DNA from: Methanobacterium paludis
GTDB taxonomy: Archaea; Methanobacteriota; Methanobacteria; Methanobacteriales; Methanobacteriaceae
DNA length: 64,000 bases
Direction: 5' to 3'
Assembly (NCBI RefSeq): GCF_000214725.1
Contig: NC_015574.1
Location: 1-64,000 of the forward strand
The notes below the pieces were generated by a model. It was given only the letters and a program-made list of their open reading frames with translations, was not told where the DNA came from and searched no databases. The position numbers and the translations under genes are program-made. Numbering within the stretch: position 1 is the stretch's first letter; each line of letters begins with the position of its first letter. Below, in pieces: positions 19,068 to 28,552 of this stretch.

Positions 19068-20360
19068 TTAATCCTCTAATTTACCTTCAAAGAAGTCACT
19101 GTAACCTTGAAGGTCCAGCAGGCCGTGGCCTGAGAAGTTGATGACGATGTTTTTCTCTTCCCCAGTTTTCCTACATTTAACTGCTTCATCCATTCCTATT
19201 TTAATGGCGTGACAGGTTTCAGGTGCAGGTACAACCCCTTCACATTTTGCGAAGGTCTGGCCTGTTTTGAAGATTTCGGTCTGTTTGACTGTACGTGCAT
19301 CCATCAGTCCTTCGTGCACGAGTAATGCAATTATAGGGGACATTCCGTGGTACCTTAATCCTCCTGCATGATTTGATGGTGGTATGAATTCATGACCCAA
19401 TGTGTACATCTTCAAGAGGGGTGTAAGGCCTTCTGTGTCACCGTAGTCGTATCTGTATTCTCCCTGTGTGAGTGTTGGGCAGGATTCAGGTTCTACGGCT
19501 ATGAACTGGCAGTCCAGGTCTCCGGATATTTTGTCCTTCATGAATGGGAAAGCTGCACCACTGAAGTTACTTCCTCCACCAACACATCCAACCATTACAT
19601 CAGGTGTTTCATCGATTGACTCGAACTGTTTCTTGGTTTCAAGTCCGATAACTGTCTGATGGAGCATCACATGATTTAGAACACTTCCAAGAGAATAATA
19701 AGTCTTATCATCGCTTAAAGCGTCTTCAACAGCTTCAGATATGGCTATTCCAAGGGAACCTGGATGGTTTGGATCTTCAGCCAGCTTTTTTCTTCCATAA
19801 GATGTTTTATCACTTGGTGAAGCCAAAACTTCTCCATCATAGATCTGCATGATAGTTTTCCTGTAAGGTTTCTGCTGGAATGAAGATTTAACCATATAAA
19901 CAGTGCAGTCAAGTCCCATAAGAGAACATGCAAGGGATAATGCTGTACCCCATTGTCCTGCACCAGTTTCTGTTGTAAGCCTCTCTGCACCATCTTTTTT
20001 AGCGTAGTAAGCCTGTGCTATGGCACTGTTAAGCTTGTGACTTCCGGTTGGGGAGAGATCTTCACGTTTGTAGTAGATCTTTGCAGGAGTGTCCAGGTAG
20101 TCTTCAAGACCGGTGGCCCTGTAAAGTGGATTTGGTCTTCCTACTTTTTTGTAAACTTCACGTACCTCTTTTGGAATCTCTATCCATCTTTCTTGGGACA
20201 TTTCCTGTTCTAAAACGCCCTTTGAAAATATTTTTGGCAAATTTTCAAGTTGATGTCCTTCTTCTGTCTGTGTAGGTGCTGGAAGCTCCACAGGTAGGTC
20301 TGCTGCTATGTTGTACCATTTTTTTGGAACATCCTTCTCATCTAACATAACTCTGTACAT
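19068..20360 (-). CDS. trpB2: Tryptophan synthase beta-like protein TrpB2
   Basis: A 430-residue PLP enzyme of the TrpB2 branch, longer than the trp-operon TrpB1 and typically encoded outside the trp operon. The PLP lysine is Lys109 in DLSPTGSHKLNSA, and the phosphate loop is GCVGGGSNFSG. TrpB2 makes tryptophan from indole and serine (or phosphoserine) and is thought to salvage indole. An in-frame codon exists at 20387, but the AAAAAAGGTGAT ribosome site fits the ATG at 20360. The promoter region contains a TGTACA palindrome of the type bound by the methanogen regulator TrpY. Confidence 0.93.
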   Translation of the reverse strand: MYRVMLDEKDVPKKWYNIAADLPVELPAPTQTEEGHQLENLPKIFSKGVLEQEMSQERWIEIPKEVREVYKKVGRPNPLYRATGLEDYLDTPAKIYYKREDLSPTGSHKLNSAIAQAYYAKKDGAERLTTETGAGQWGTALSLACSLMGLDCTVYMVKSSFQQKPYRKTIMQIYDGEVLASPSDKTSYGRKKLAEDPNHPGSLGIAISEAVEDALSDDKTYYSLGSVLNHVMLHQTVIGLETKKQFESIDETPDVMVGCVGGGSNFSGAAFPFMKDKISGDLDCQFIAVEPESCPTLTQGEYRYDYGDTEGLTPLLKMYTLGHEFIPPSNHAGGLRYHGMSPIIALLVHEGLMDARTVKQTEIFKTGQTFAKCEGVVPAPETCHAIKIGMDEAVKCRKTGEEKNIVINFSGHGLLDLQGYSDFFEGKLED

Positions 20361-20412
20361 AAAATCACCTTTTTTTAATGTATCCAAATTCCTTTAAAGT
20401 CAAATTTATAAT

Positions 20413-20461
20413 TTGTATAATCTGTGCGTTATTTAAAACTTCTTTGTATAGATCTGTACAA
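20413..20461 (-). promoter_or_regulatory. TRP box (TrpY-type operator) upstream of trpB2
   Basis: TTGTATAGATCTGTACAA at 20444-20461 is an 18-bp near-perfect palindrome containing TGTACA, the core TrpY-binding sequence known from Methanothermobacter. A degenerate second copy (TTGTATAATCTGTGCG) lies 31 bases closer to trpB2 at 20413-20428. TrpY is known to control both the trp operon and trpB2 in that genus, so repression by TrpY is the likely regulation here. Confidence 0.7.
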
Positions 20462-20681
20462 TAGATTTTTTTAATCCAAATTTTAACAAAAAAACTTGTG
20501 GGGGGGTGTTCAAAACCATTATGAGGCTATTCACAGCACGATTTATACAGTAATAAATTGTTTAAGTAAATATTTAAATTTCTTGTTTATATTTATAGAT
20601 TTACATAAATTTACGTTTTTACATTTTCCTTGATGCACGATCTTCTCAAACTTAATATAAATTAAGAACAGATATACAAAC

Positions 20682-21710
20682 ATGAAGATCTTGGCGGTTG
20701 ATGTTGGTGTGGGCACCCAGGATATAATGCTCTATGATACAAACGATGAAATCGAAAATTCGGTTAAAATGGTGCTGCCGTCACCAACAAGCATATTTGA
20801 AAAAAGGATAAGAAGATACAGAAACGATCTATTCATAAATGGCCAGACAATGGGCGGAGGGCCTATAAATAATGCCATAAAAAACCACCTGGAGAAGGGT
20901 TACAGGGTGGTGATGACACAAAGTGCTGCTAAAACAGTAAGGGACGATCTGGATCGTGTGAGATCCCTTGGAATCGAAATTGTCCCTGATGGAGAAAAAC
21001 ATCCTGATATAGGTAAAATCGAACTTAAGGATGTGGATCTTGAGGCTATATGGGAAGCCTTATCTAAATTCGATGTTGAACTTGATTTTGACCATATAGG
21101 AATTGCTGTTCAGGACCATGGGTTCATGGAAGGTGTTGGAGATAGAAATTTCCGGTTCATGAAGATAAGAGAAAAATTGGAGGTTCCAAAAAGCCCAGAA
21201 GAATTCGCCTACTTCAACGAGGTCCCTGAATATTTCACAAGGATGAACGGAGTTTTAAAGACACTTAAAGGATACGAACCCACGTTAATGGATTCCAAGT
21301 TTGCATCAATCTGCGGTGCAACCTGTGACGACATTGTTAATGGTCTTGATAAATTTGTTGCCATGGATATTGGAAACGGTCACACACTGGCAGCATCATT
21401 TGAAAATGGTAAAATAATGGGAGTTTTTGAGCATCATACTCGCACTTTGGACCCATTCAGGATGGAATATTTTGTAAAAAAACTTGCAGATGGAACTATA
21501 AGCCACAAAGAGGTTCATGATGATGGAGGTCATGGTGCATGGGTTGCACGGCCTATAGGTAATTTTGAATGTGTTGTTGCAACCGGACCAAGGCGCGGTA
21601 TCCTGCAGAAAACAGATTTTAAGGTGCATTACGCAGCTCCAGCAGGGGACGTAATGATGACGGGTCCAGCTGGACTTATCAAAGCCATAATGTCAGAATA
21701 TAAGCATTAA
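20682..21710 (+). CDS. DUF1786 family protein, putative ASKHA-like ATPase
   Basis: A 342-residue protein of the archaeal DUF1786 family, sometimes mislabelled pyruvate-formate-lyase activating protein. There is no radical SAM motif. The N-terminus LAVDVGVGTQDIMLYD and the mid-segment FVAMDIGNGHTLAASFENG look like the two phosphate loops of an actin/hexokinase-type (ASKHA) fold, and VATGPRRGI resembles its adenosine motif. The biochemical role is unknown. A TATA-like AATATAAAT lies about 30 bases before the ATG with no ribosome site, so the mRNA is probably leaderless or has a very short leader. Confidence 0.75.
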   Translation: MKILAVDVGVGTQDIMLYDTNDEIENSVKMVLPSPTSIFEKRIRRYRNDLFINGQTMGGGPINNAIKNHLEKGYRVVMTQSAAKTVRDDLDRVRSLGIEIVPDGEKHPDIGKIELKDVDLEAIWEALSKFDVELDFDHIGIAVQDHGFMEGVGDRNFRFMKIREKLEVPKSPEEFAYFNEVPEYFTRMNGVLKTLKGYEPTLMDSKFASICGATCDDIVNGLDKFVAMDIGNGHTLAASFENGKIMGVFEHHTRTLDPFRMEYFVKKLADGTISHKEVHDDGGHGAWVARPIGNFECVVATGPRRGILQKTDFKVHYAAPAGDVMMTGPAGLIKAIMSEYKH

Positions 21711-21778
21711 ATCTCTTAGTGAACTCTTAATGACTAAAGAGTATAGATTAACTAATAATGGATTAATTGGATGATAAC

Positions 21779-22426
21779 ATGATATTGGACCCCCATATAC
21801 ACAGCACATACTCAAGTGATTCAACAGCAAAGCCCAGGGACATAATCAAAAGAGCAAAGGCCATAGGCCTTGATGCAATTGCAATTGCAGACCACAACAC
21901 CATCAAGGGTTCTCTGGTGACTATAGAAGAAGCAAAGGATTTTGATGACTTCATTGTATTGCCTGCCATGGAGATAACATCAAGCAAAGGCCACATAGTT
22001 GCATTGGGAATAAAAGAAGAAGTAAAACAGGGTTTAACTCCAGAAGAAACCGTTGAAAAAATAAGGGAAGCTGGGGGGATAGCTGTTGCAGCCCATCCCT
22101 TTGTTAGGTACAGGGAAGGGCTCTGCGACTACGTTAAAAAACTGGATATTGATGCAATAGAGACTTTGAACTCACGATACATCTTTGGATACTCAAACTG
22201 GAAGGCCAAAAATCTCGCAGCCAAAAGGAACCTTCCAGAGATAGGTTCAAGTGATGCTCACTTTTTAGGAGCTATTGGAAGTTGCGTCACTGAACTTGAG
22301 GCAGATTTTTCTGTTGAAAGTATAATAAAAGCTATATTATCTGGTAAAACCAATGTTTTTGGGGATAGGACTCCTCTACCTTTGATACTCAAGGAAGTCA
22401 TTAACAAGAAGATTAAAAGGATTTAA
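21779..22426 (+). CDS. PHP domain metal-dependent phosphoesterase
   Basis: A 215-residue protein with PHP signature residues: DPHIHSTYSSDS at the N-terminus, IADHNTIKGS near residue 38, AAHPFVRYREG near 103, and GSSDAHFLGAIGSC near 158. These supply the His/Asp metal ligands. PHP proteins hydrolyse phosphoesters, including histidinol phosphate, 3'-phosphoadenosine or nucleic acid ends; which applies here is not clear. An in-frame TTG at 21767 exists, but GGATGA just upstream favours the ATG at 21779. It follows the DUF1786 gene by 68 bases and may be co-transcribed. Confidence 0.88.
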   Translation: MILDPHIHSTYSSDSTAKPRDIIKRAKAIGLDAIAIADHNTIKGSLVTIEEAKDFDDFIVLPAMEITSSKGHIVALGIKEEVKQGLTPEETVEKIREAGGIAVAAHPFVRYREGLCDYVKKLDIDAIETLNSRYIFGYSNWKAKNLAAKRNLPEIGSSDAHFLGAIGSCVTELEADFSVESIIKAILSGKTNVFGDRTPLPLILKEVINKKIKRI

Positions 22427-22892
22427 TTTTTAAAAGGATTTATTGATTGAACAGATTTAGGAGTATTTTAGGGTTATTATGGACTGTTCTAGAATTATTA
22501 GTGACTCAATACTTAATTAATTATATCTTATTGTTTTTTTCTCATTTCTTTTTTTTAGCTTCTAAAAGATTTATTTAAATTTATTTTTTCATAACTCCTA
22601 TTAATCTTCTATTAATCTTCATTTCTCTCCCTTTTCTAATAATGCCTAATATAATATCTATAATTCTAAAACTATCTTGTTTGTACTAAATTTCTACAAT
22701 TTAACCCTTGATACTTTTGTTTTTCCTAATTGTTTTGATTTACGAAATTATTGGTTAGAGAATTTTAATAATACAATAAGTTGTAGTTAGATAATTTTAA
22801 TAAAATATCTGAATCAGTAGAATTCGCAAAAAAAATGAAAAGGAAAGATCAGAACAAGATAAAGCTTAAACTATGAAAATCAAAATAGATTT
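22427..22892. other. Gene-free AT-rich interval
   Basis: About 466 bases of very AT-rich sequence with T-rich runs near 22530-22600 that could end the PHP-gene transcript and a promoter region for the following membrane protein. No ORF with a ribosome site, RNA gene or clear repeat was seen. Confidence 0.5.
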
Positions 22893-23687
22893 ATGTTCGA
22901 TCAAATTAGCCAGTTTGTGAGGCAGAACTTCATTTACCTCCACCCAGGATACACACTTCTTAACACGGTGGTTTTTGGGATTATACTGGGTATTTCAATC
23001 ATTTTACTAATAAAAATGTTTAAATTTCTTAAAAAAGATCCAAAAGACCTTGTAATTCCATTAATTCCCTTTATATTCTTTGGTTCGAGTGCGAGGGCCC
23101 TTGTGGACAACGGTATCTATCCGTTAACCTACATATTGGTCACACCAGGAATATACCTTTTAACAGGTTTTATAGCAATAGCCTCAGTTTTATCGGCAGT
23201 TCTCATAGAGAGAAAAACCAATTTTGATTACAGGTACACAATATTTGCTGTTGGGGCCGTAATGTGCATACCCAACATAATATACTTAGGTCCTATAAAT
23301 TGGGTGGCATTCTTTGAAGTTATTGGAATATGGGCAATTATTTCCTCAATATTTGTTCTTTTAAGAAATAAATGGTGGTTATTAAAGGATAAATTTAATT
23401 TAAGTGTTTTAATGGCCCATCTGTTCGATGCAACATCAACTTTTGTTGCTGTTGATTTTTACGGCTACGGAGAACAGCATGTGCTTCCAACATTCCTTAC
23501 AAATTTGACTGGTACGGCTTTTGTGATGTATCCACTTAAAATAGTGGTTATATTATCTGCTTTATATGTTATAGATAGTTACGTTGAAGATAAGACCATA
23601 AGAAACATGTTAAAACTTGCAATATTTATTTTGGGTCTTGCACCAGGACTTAGAAATTTCCTGAGTATAATTATGGGAACGTTCTAG
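22893..23687 (+). CDS. DUF63 family membrane protein
   Basis: A 264-residue polytopic membrane protein with about seven hydrophobic helices. It matches the archaeal DUF63 family (QNFIYLHPGYTLLNTVVFGIIL, FFGSSARALVDNGIYPLTYI, VLMAHLFDATSTFVAVDFYGYGEQHVLP). The conserved polar residues in membrane segments (Arg-Asp in SSARALVDNG; His-Asp in AHLFDATST) suggest an enzyme or transporter, but the function is unknown. It lies 83 bases before the isopropylmalate-synthase-type gene and is preceded by a long AT-rich region. Confidence 0.88.
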   Translation: MFDQISQFVRQNFIYLHPGYTLLNTVVFGIILGISIILLIKMFKFLKKDPKDLVIPLIPFIFFGSSARALVDNGIYPLTYILVTPGIYLLTGFIAIASVLSAVLIERKTNFDYRYTIFAVGAVMCIPNIIYLGPINWVAFFEVIGIWAIISSIFVLLRNKWWLLKDKFNLSVLMAHLFDATSTFVAVDFYGYGEQHVLPTFLTNLTGTAFVMYPLKIVVILSALYVIDSYVEDKTIRNMLKLAIFILGLAPGLRNFLSIIMGTF

Positions 23688-23770
23688 AGAGAAGTTGAAT
23701 CAACACAATTTATTTTATTAAGGTACTTACAATATTTTTATACAATTGTCAAACCAAATGAGGTCTTTTA

Positions 23771-25288
23771 ATGTATATAGAAACGGTAAAAAAGAATATG
23801 AAACTACCAAAAACAGTGAGAATATTAGATACCACGTTAAGGGATGGTGAACAAACTCCCGGCGTTGCAATGACAGTCGATGAAAAAATAAGGATTGCAC
23901 AGAGGCTGGATAAGTTGGGCGTTGATACTATTGAAGTTGCATTTCCAGTTTCATCCCCTGGTGAAAGGGAAGTGGCACGTGAGATCCACAAACTCAACCT
24001 CAACTCCAACGTGTGCGGTTTGGCAAGAGCACTGAAAAAGGATGTAGATGCAGCCATAGATTGTGATGTTGATTACATCCACACCTTCATAGGAACGTCT
24101 CCGCTTCACAGGAAGTACAAACTCAAAATGGGCAAAGAAGAGATACTAAGTAAGGCTGTGGATACAGTTGAATACATAAAGGATCACGGTATAACAGCAG
24201 AGTTTTCAGCAGAAGACGCCACAAGAACAGAATTTGATTACCTTAAAAAAGTTTATGGGGCTGTTGAAGATGCTGGTGTGGATTACATAGATGTTCCAGA
24301 CACCGTAGGGGTTATGATACCGTCATCAATGAACTACCTCATATCTGAACTTAAAAAGGATATAAAAGTCCCTATAGGTGTTCACTGTCACGATGACTTT
24401 GGACTTGCAGTTGCAAATTCACTCAGCGCAGTTGAAGCAGGGGCAGAGCAAGTTCATGCAACAATAAATGGTTTAGGGGAACGTGCAGGAAATGCATCCC
24501 TTGAAGAAGTTGTAATGGCGCTAATAACCAGGTACGGCATCAAGATGAACATCAAAACGGAACTGCTTGTAAGCATATCAGAGTTCGTATCCAGAATTAC
24601 GGGGGTTAAAATGCCTCCAAACAAGGCCATAGTTGGAGATAACGCATTTGCACATGAAGCAGGTATACATGTTCATGGTGTTCTTCAAAAGGCTGAAACA
24701 TACGAACCAATAACTCCAGAAATGGTTGGACACACCCGTAGAATAGTTTTAGGAAAACTCACAGGTGCAAATGCCATCAAGGCTAAGTTAGATAAGTATG
24801 GGATAGAATTAAACGATCAGCAGTTTGAAAAGGTGTTCAATCAGATAAAAGGACTTGGTGATAGGGGTAAATGTATTACCGACGCGGATTTAAAGTCTAT
24901 GGCTGAAAACGTGCTTGGAAAAGCTCAAAAAGAGATCGTAAAACTTGAAGGATTCTCTGTTATGACAGGGGACAATGTCATGCCCACAGCCACGGTGAAG
25001 CTCAACATAGACGGCGAAATAAAAACAGCAGCAAAAACAGGAGTAGGGCCTGTCGATGCGGCTATAAATGCAATTCAAAGTTTAATGGGTGAAACTGTAG
25101 ATATAGAACTCGATGAATATCACATAGAAGCCATAACTGGAGGTACAAATGCACTTGCAGAAGTTTTTGTTATAATGAGTGATGAAAACGGAAACAGGGC
25201 AACAGGCAGGTCCACAGTTGATGATGTGGTGATGGCCAGTGTAGATGCAGTTTTAGATGCCATAAACAAGATACTCATTGAAAGGTAG
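23771..25288 (+). CDS. leuA: 2-isopropylmalate / citramalate synthase family enzyme
   Basis: A 505-residue acyl-CoA Claisen-condensing enzyme of the LeuA/CimA/AksA family. The TIM-barrel catalytic domain carries RILDTTLRDGEQTPGV, SAEDATRTEFDYL, GVHCHDDFGLAVANS (metal ligands) and NGLGERAGNASLEE. Residues ~365-505 are the LeuA-type regulatory domain (ending TGRSTVDDVVMASVDAVLDAIN), which AksA homocitrate synthases lack. LeuA (leucine) and CimA (isoleucine) cannot be told apart by eye; leuA is my provisional symbol from synteny memory. A GAGGTC ribosome site precedes the ATG. Confidence 0.85.
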   Translation: MYIETVKKNMKLPKTVRILDTTLRDGEQTPGVAMTVDEKIRIAQRLDKLGVDTIEVAFPVSSPGEREVAREIHKLNLNSNVCGLARALKKDVDAAIDCDVDYIHTFIGTSPLHRKYKLKMGKEEILSKAVDTVEYIKDHGITAEFSAEDATRTEFDYLKKVYGAVEDAGVDYIDVPDTVGVMIPSSMNYLISELKKDIKVPIGVHCHDDFGLAVANSLSAVEAGAEQVHATINGLGERAGNASLEEVVMALITRYGIKMNIKTELLVSISEFVSRITGVKMPPNKAIVGDNAFAHEAGIHVHGVLQKAETYEPITPEMVGHTRRIVLGKLTGANAIKAKLDKYGIELNDQQFEKVFNQIKGLGDRGKCITDADLKSMAENVLGKAQKEIVKLEGFSVMTGDNVMPTATVKLNIDGEIKTAAKTGVGPVDAAINAIQSLMGETVDIELDEYHIEAITGGTNALAEVFVIMSDENGNRATGRSTVDDVVMASVDAVLDAINKILIER

Positions 25289-25375
25289 ATTGGGCAGCAT
25301 TGGATTATAAAATGTACTCTAACCAGTGGGACATAAAAAAAATGAAACATCTAGGTAACCTATCGGGGGATAATC

Positions 25376-26140
25376 ATGGTGGCTGCAAAGATTTTAGTGG
25401 TTGAAGACGAGCGCATTACGGCTGAAGATATAAAAAGTGGCCTTCAAAATGCAGGGTACATAGTTCCTGCAATTGTTGACTCTGGGGAAGATGCTATAAA
25501 GAAGACTGAGGAGTTTGGCCCAGATTTGGTGCTCATGGACATTAAATTGAAGGGCGAAATGGACGGAATAGAAGCTGCAGGGCATATAAGGCGGCTTTAT
25601 GATATTCCGGTAGTATACCTCACGGCTTACTCTGATAGTAACACCGTTCAGCGTGCTAAGATGACAGAACCCTCAGGCTATGTTCTTAAAGAACAAACTG
25701 GACTGATTAAAAAGCCTTTTGAGGAGAGTGAGCTTCATGCAGCTATTGAAATAACCCTTCACAGGCACAAAATGGAGAGGGATCATGATAAGTTGTGCTC
25801 TACCCTGCTCAGGAGTGTCAATGAGGGTGTCGTTACTGTGGATTCCCATTGTAAAGTTAAGTTCATGAATTCGGTTGCTGAGGGTTTGACTGGTTGGTTG
25901 GAGCTGGATGCTGTGGGTATGAGTTTAGGAGATGTTTTGGGTTTTGATGAAATTCCTGGATTGGTTGATGAAGTTTCATTGAGTGATGCTGTGGGTGGAG
26001 ATGATCTGATGTTAACATCCAGAGATGGCTCCCAGATACCTGTTAATGGCACCATAACTCCAATAAAAGATGAAAATCAGGAAATAGAATCTTTTATTGT
26101 AGCTTTTCACAGGGTTGTCTTTAAATCAGTTAAATCCTAA
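25376..26140 (+). CDS. Response regulator with PAS domain
   Basis: A 254-residue protein. Residues 1-128 are a CheY-like receiver with acidic pocket (VVEDER), phospho-acceptor Asp55 in LVLMDIKLKG and YLTAYSD. Residues ~140-245 are a PAS sensor domain (LRSVNEGVVTVDSHCKVKFMNSVAEGLTGW). There is no kinase, effector or DNA-binding domain, a form common in methanogen phosphorelays. Around the conserved C-terminal Lys the sequence is GYVLKEQTGLIKKPFEE, about eight residues longer than the usual GYILKPFEE. A GGGGGA ribosome site precedes the ATG. Its cognate kinase is not nearby. Confidence 0.87.
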   Translation: MVAAKILVVEDERITAEDIKSGLQNAGYIVPAIVDSGEDAIKKTEEFGPDLVLMDIKLKGEMDGIEAAGHIRRLYDIPVVYLTAYSDSNTVQRAKMTEPSGYVLKEQTGLIKKPFEESELHAAIEITLHRHKMERDHDKLCSTLLRSVNEGVVTVDSHCKVKFMNSVAEGLTGWLELDAVGMSLGDVLGFDEIPGLVDEVSLSDAVGGDDLMLTSRDGSQIPVNGTITPIKDENQEIESFIVAFHRVVFKSVKS

Positions 26141-26450
26141 CAAAAATTAACCAGGTCTTAAAAATTGGTCTGAAGTTAAAAACGATCTAAAATTAGATTT
26201 GATTATAATATGATTTAACTGATTATGTAATCAATTTTTTGGTGTTTATTTCTGCCAGTAACTCATTTTAATGCTTTGTTTTTTTATAACATTATAATAT
26301 AAACTTTTAAATGATTTCAGGTGATCTATATCTTTTTATGATTTTTTTTTAAACTTAAAATCATAGTTCCATATTTCTTCTTCTATTCAGTTTCATAACT
26401 GTTCAACATAAAAAAACAGATTAAAATATTCCCAGACCCAATATAAATAC
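26141..26450. other. Gene-free AT-rich interval
   Basis: About 310 bases without a supported ORF or RNA gene. T-rich stretches near 26280 and 26341 may end the response-regulator transcript. An AATATAAATA TATA-like sequence lies only about 12 bases before the next ATG, which is too close to be the promoter for that start. Confidence 0.45.
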
Positions 26451-27644
26451 ATGGAATCCCAGAAAACATGCAAACTCTTTGGGGCGATTAGGGCAATTTT
26501 AGGAATTAAAGGTGCATTACCTTTGATCCACGGCCCGATAGGTTGTGCATACCATATAAGATACATTTTAAGCGCCAGAAGTGCCAGGCAAGTGAGGGTC
26601 CTGAGCACTGAAATGGATCAAAACGACGTTGTTTTTGGGGCAGAGGAAAAACTTGAAAGTAAGATCCTGGCTGTAGATGAAAAATATTCTCCAGAGCTAA
26701 TAGCAGTTTTAACATCATGTGCAAGCAGCATAATAGGAGAGGACATGGAGGGTGTAATTAAACGGGTAAAAAATCATATTAACGCTGAAATAATGTGGAT
26801 AAGCGCTGGTGGATTTGAAGGAAACCAGACAGACGGCTACGAAGAAAGTTTATCCGCCCTTATAAATTTGATGCACGAGCCCCGGATCAAGAAAGACCAC
26901 GTAAAAAACTCTATAAACCTTGTGGCACAGTTCAGAGGAGGGCCTGACCTTAAAAACCTTAAAAAATATTTTAAAAAGCTTAAAATTAATATAAATTGCG
27001 TTCTTACATCGGGAGCAACGCTTCAGGAAGTTAAAAATGCAGGGGCTGCCGATTTAAACGTTTCAATGTGCGAGGCTTCTGGAATAGTTCCCTGTGAAAT
27101 CATGCAGAAAAAATTTGGAATCCCCTTCCTATCAGAAACAGTTCCTATAGGTGTTTCAGCGACTTCAAATTATTTCCAGACTATATGCGAGTTTTTAGAC
27201 ATGGAATACACACTTCAGGAAGATGAGGAGAATGCAAAACTTAGTATAAAAAAATATTTAAGATATACTGATGGTAAGAAGGCTGTTATCATTTCAGGGT
27301 CAACTCGAGCCATTGCCTTTACAGAATTTCTTCAGGAACTCAGTGTTGAACCTGTGCTGATCTGTCTTGACTTTGAGGGCAGAGATACCCTGAAAAAATT
27401 GGCAGAAATTACTTCCAAGAAAAATATCAACCCAGTTATATTGAAAGAGCCGGAATATTATGAAATTTTGGATTACACCGAAAAATTAAATCCAGATATT
27501 ATCTTAGGGGGACTTGGCGAGATAGGCATCTCCAAAAAGTTTGATATACCATTAGTTGACGTTATGCATTCTCAGGAAATTACTATGGGATTTGAAGGGG
27601 CTTTAAAACTTGCAGAAGTCATTAAAGAAGCTTTAAATTGTTAA
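26451..27644 (+). CDS. Nitrogenase-like component 1 protein (NifD/NifE/CfbD superfamily)
   Basis: A 397-residue stand-alone nitrogenase component 1-type protein. Cys7 (KTCKLFG), Cys32 (HGPIGCAYH) and Cys90 (TSCASSIIGED) sit where NifD has its three P-cluster cysteines. Cys207 in NVSMCEASG aligns without gaps up to KKFGIP with the NifD segment holding the FeMo-cofactor Cys, and His373 in VMHSQE aligns with the cofactor His in MHSWD. No nifH/cfbC reductase gene is adjacent. CfbD of the F430 pathway is the nearest functional alternative, but Cys7 and the MHS motif look more NifD/NifE-like. The substrate is unknown. Confidence 0.8.
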   Translation: MESQKTCKLFGAIRAILGIKGALPLIHGPIGCAYHIRYILSARSARQVRVLSTEMDQNDVVFGAEEKLESKILAVDEKYSPELIAVLTSCASSIIGEDMEGVIKRVKNHINAEIMWISAGGFEGNQTDGYEESLSALINLMHEPRIKKDHVKNSINLVAQFRGGPDLKNLKKYFKKLKININCVLTSGATLQEVKNAGAADLNVSMCEASGIVPCEIMQKKFGIPFLSETVPIGVSATSNYFQTICEFLDMEYTLQEDEENAKLSIKKYLRYTDGKKAVIISGSTRAIAFTEFLQELSVEPVLICLDFEGRDTLKKLAEITSKKNINPVILKEPEYYEILDYTEKLNPDIILGGLGEIGISKKFDIPLVDVMHSQEITMGFEGALKLAEVIKEALNC

Positions 27645-27833
27645 ATTTCATTCAGATTTGTAAATTTCATCCAACTTCAATTTAAATTGACCTAATTTTT
27701 CAGATGGTCAAGATTTTTCTGGACCACCATTTAGATCATAAGAAGATCGTAAAACGTATTAGTATGTAAAATCTAAGATATAAATACTTAAAAGCTTAAA
27801 ATAAAAGTAAGGTATTCTTTGGAGGTTAAAGTG

Positions 27834-28109
<276 letters not shown>

Positions 28110-28130
28110 CAGTTTTAAAGCCCCCAAATT

Positions 28131-28154
28131 GAAACCTGATGGTTTCATTTTTTT
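28131..28154 (+). terminator. Hairpin terminator of albA
   Basis: GAAACC, loop TGAT, GGTTTC, then A and eight T's, starting 21 bases after the albA stop. This is a perfect 6-bp stem with a T-run. Confidence 0.8.
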
Positions 28155-28552
28155 TATTTTAAGAATATTTTTTGAATTACTATTGCTAATTCGTAGTTTA
28201 ATACTACTCCTGAGACCAAAGAATTTTCTATTATTCCCTTAAAACCTCAAATTAGTTACTTTTCAGGCCTTTCAACCCTCCCCAAATATCTCAAGGAACA
28301 AACCTACTTTCCAATTGTGAGTTAACTCCCGTTTTGTAAGTTAAATTTGAGTCTTTTAATTTAAATGGCATTTTATGGATTTGAGTAGATATATAACTCA
28401 AATATATGTTTAATTTGAGATATTAATTGATTTAAGGTCATAAAATAAAAATAAGCTAAAAAAATAGAATAAAAGAATTAAATTAAAAAAAAGAAAATAA
28501 AAAAATAGAACTTAAACCTCTTGATTGGTTTTAAAGCTCTTTTATAACTTTC
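28155..28552. other. Gene-free interval with TTTGAGT inverted repeat
   Basis: About 400 bases between convergent albA and the propeller gene without a supported ORF. TTTGAGT at 28380-28386 and ACTCAAA at 28396-28402 form an inverted repeat around a TATATA-containing loop. Further AATTTGAG copies occur near 28345 and 28413. This may be an operator for an unseen transcript or chance in AT-rich DNA. Confidence 0.45.

Noticed and set aside
26438..26450. AATATAAATA as the TATA box of the nitrogenase-like gene
   Set aside because: It is about 12 bases before the ATG, so transcription would start inside the coding region and lose the conserved Cys7.
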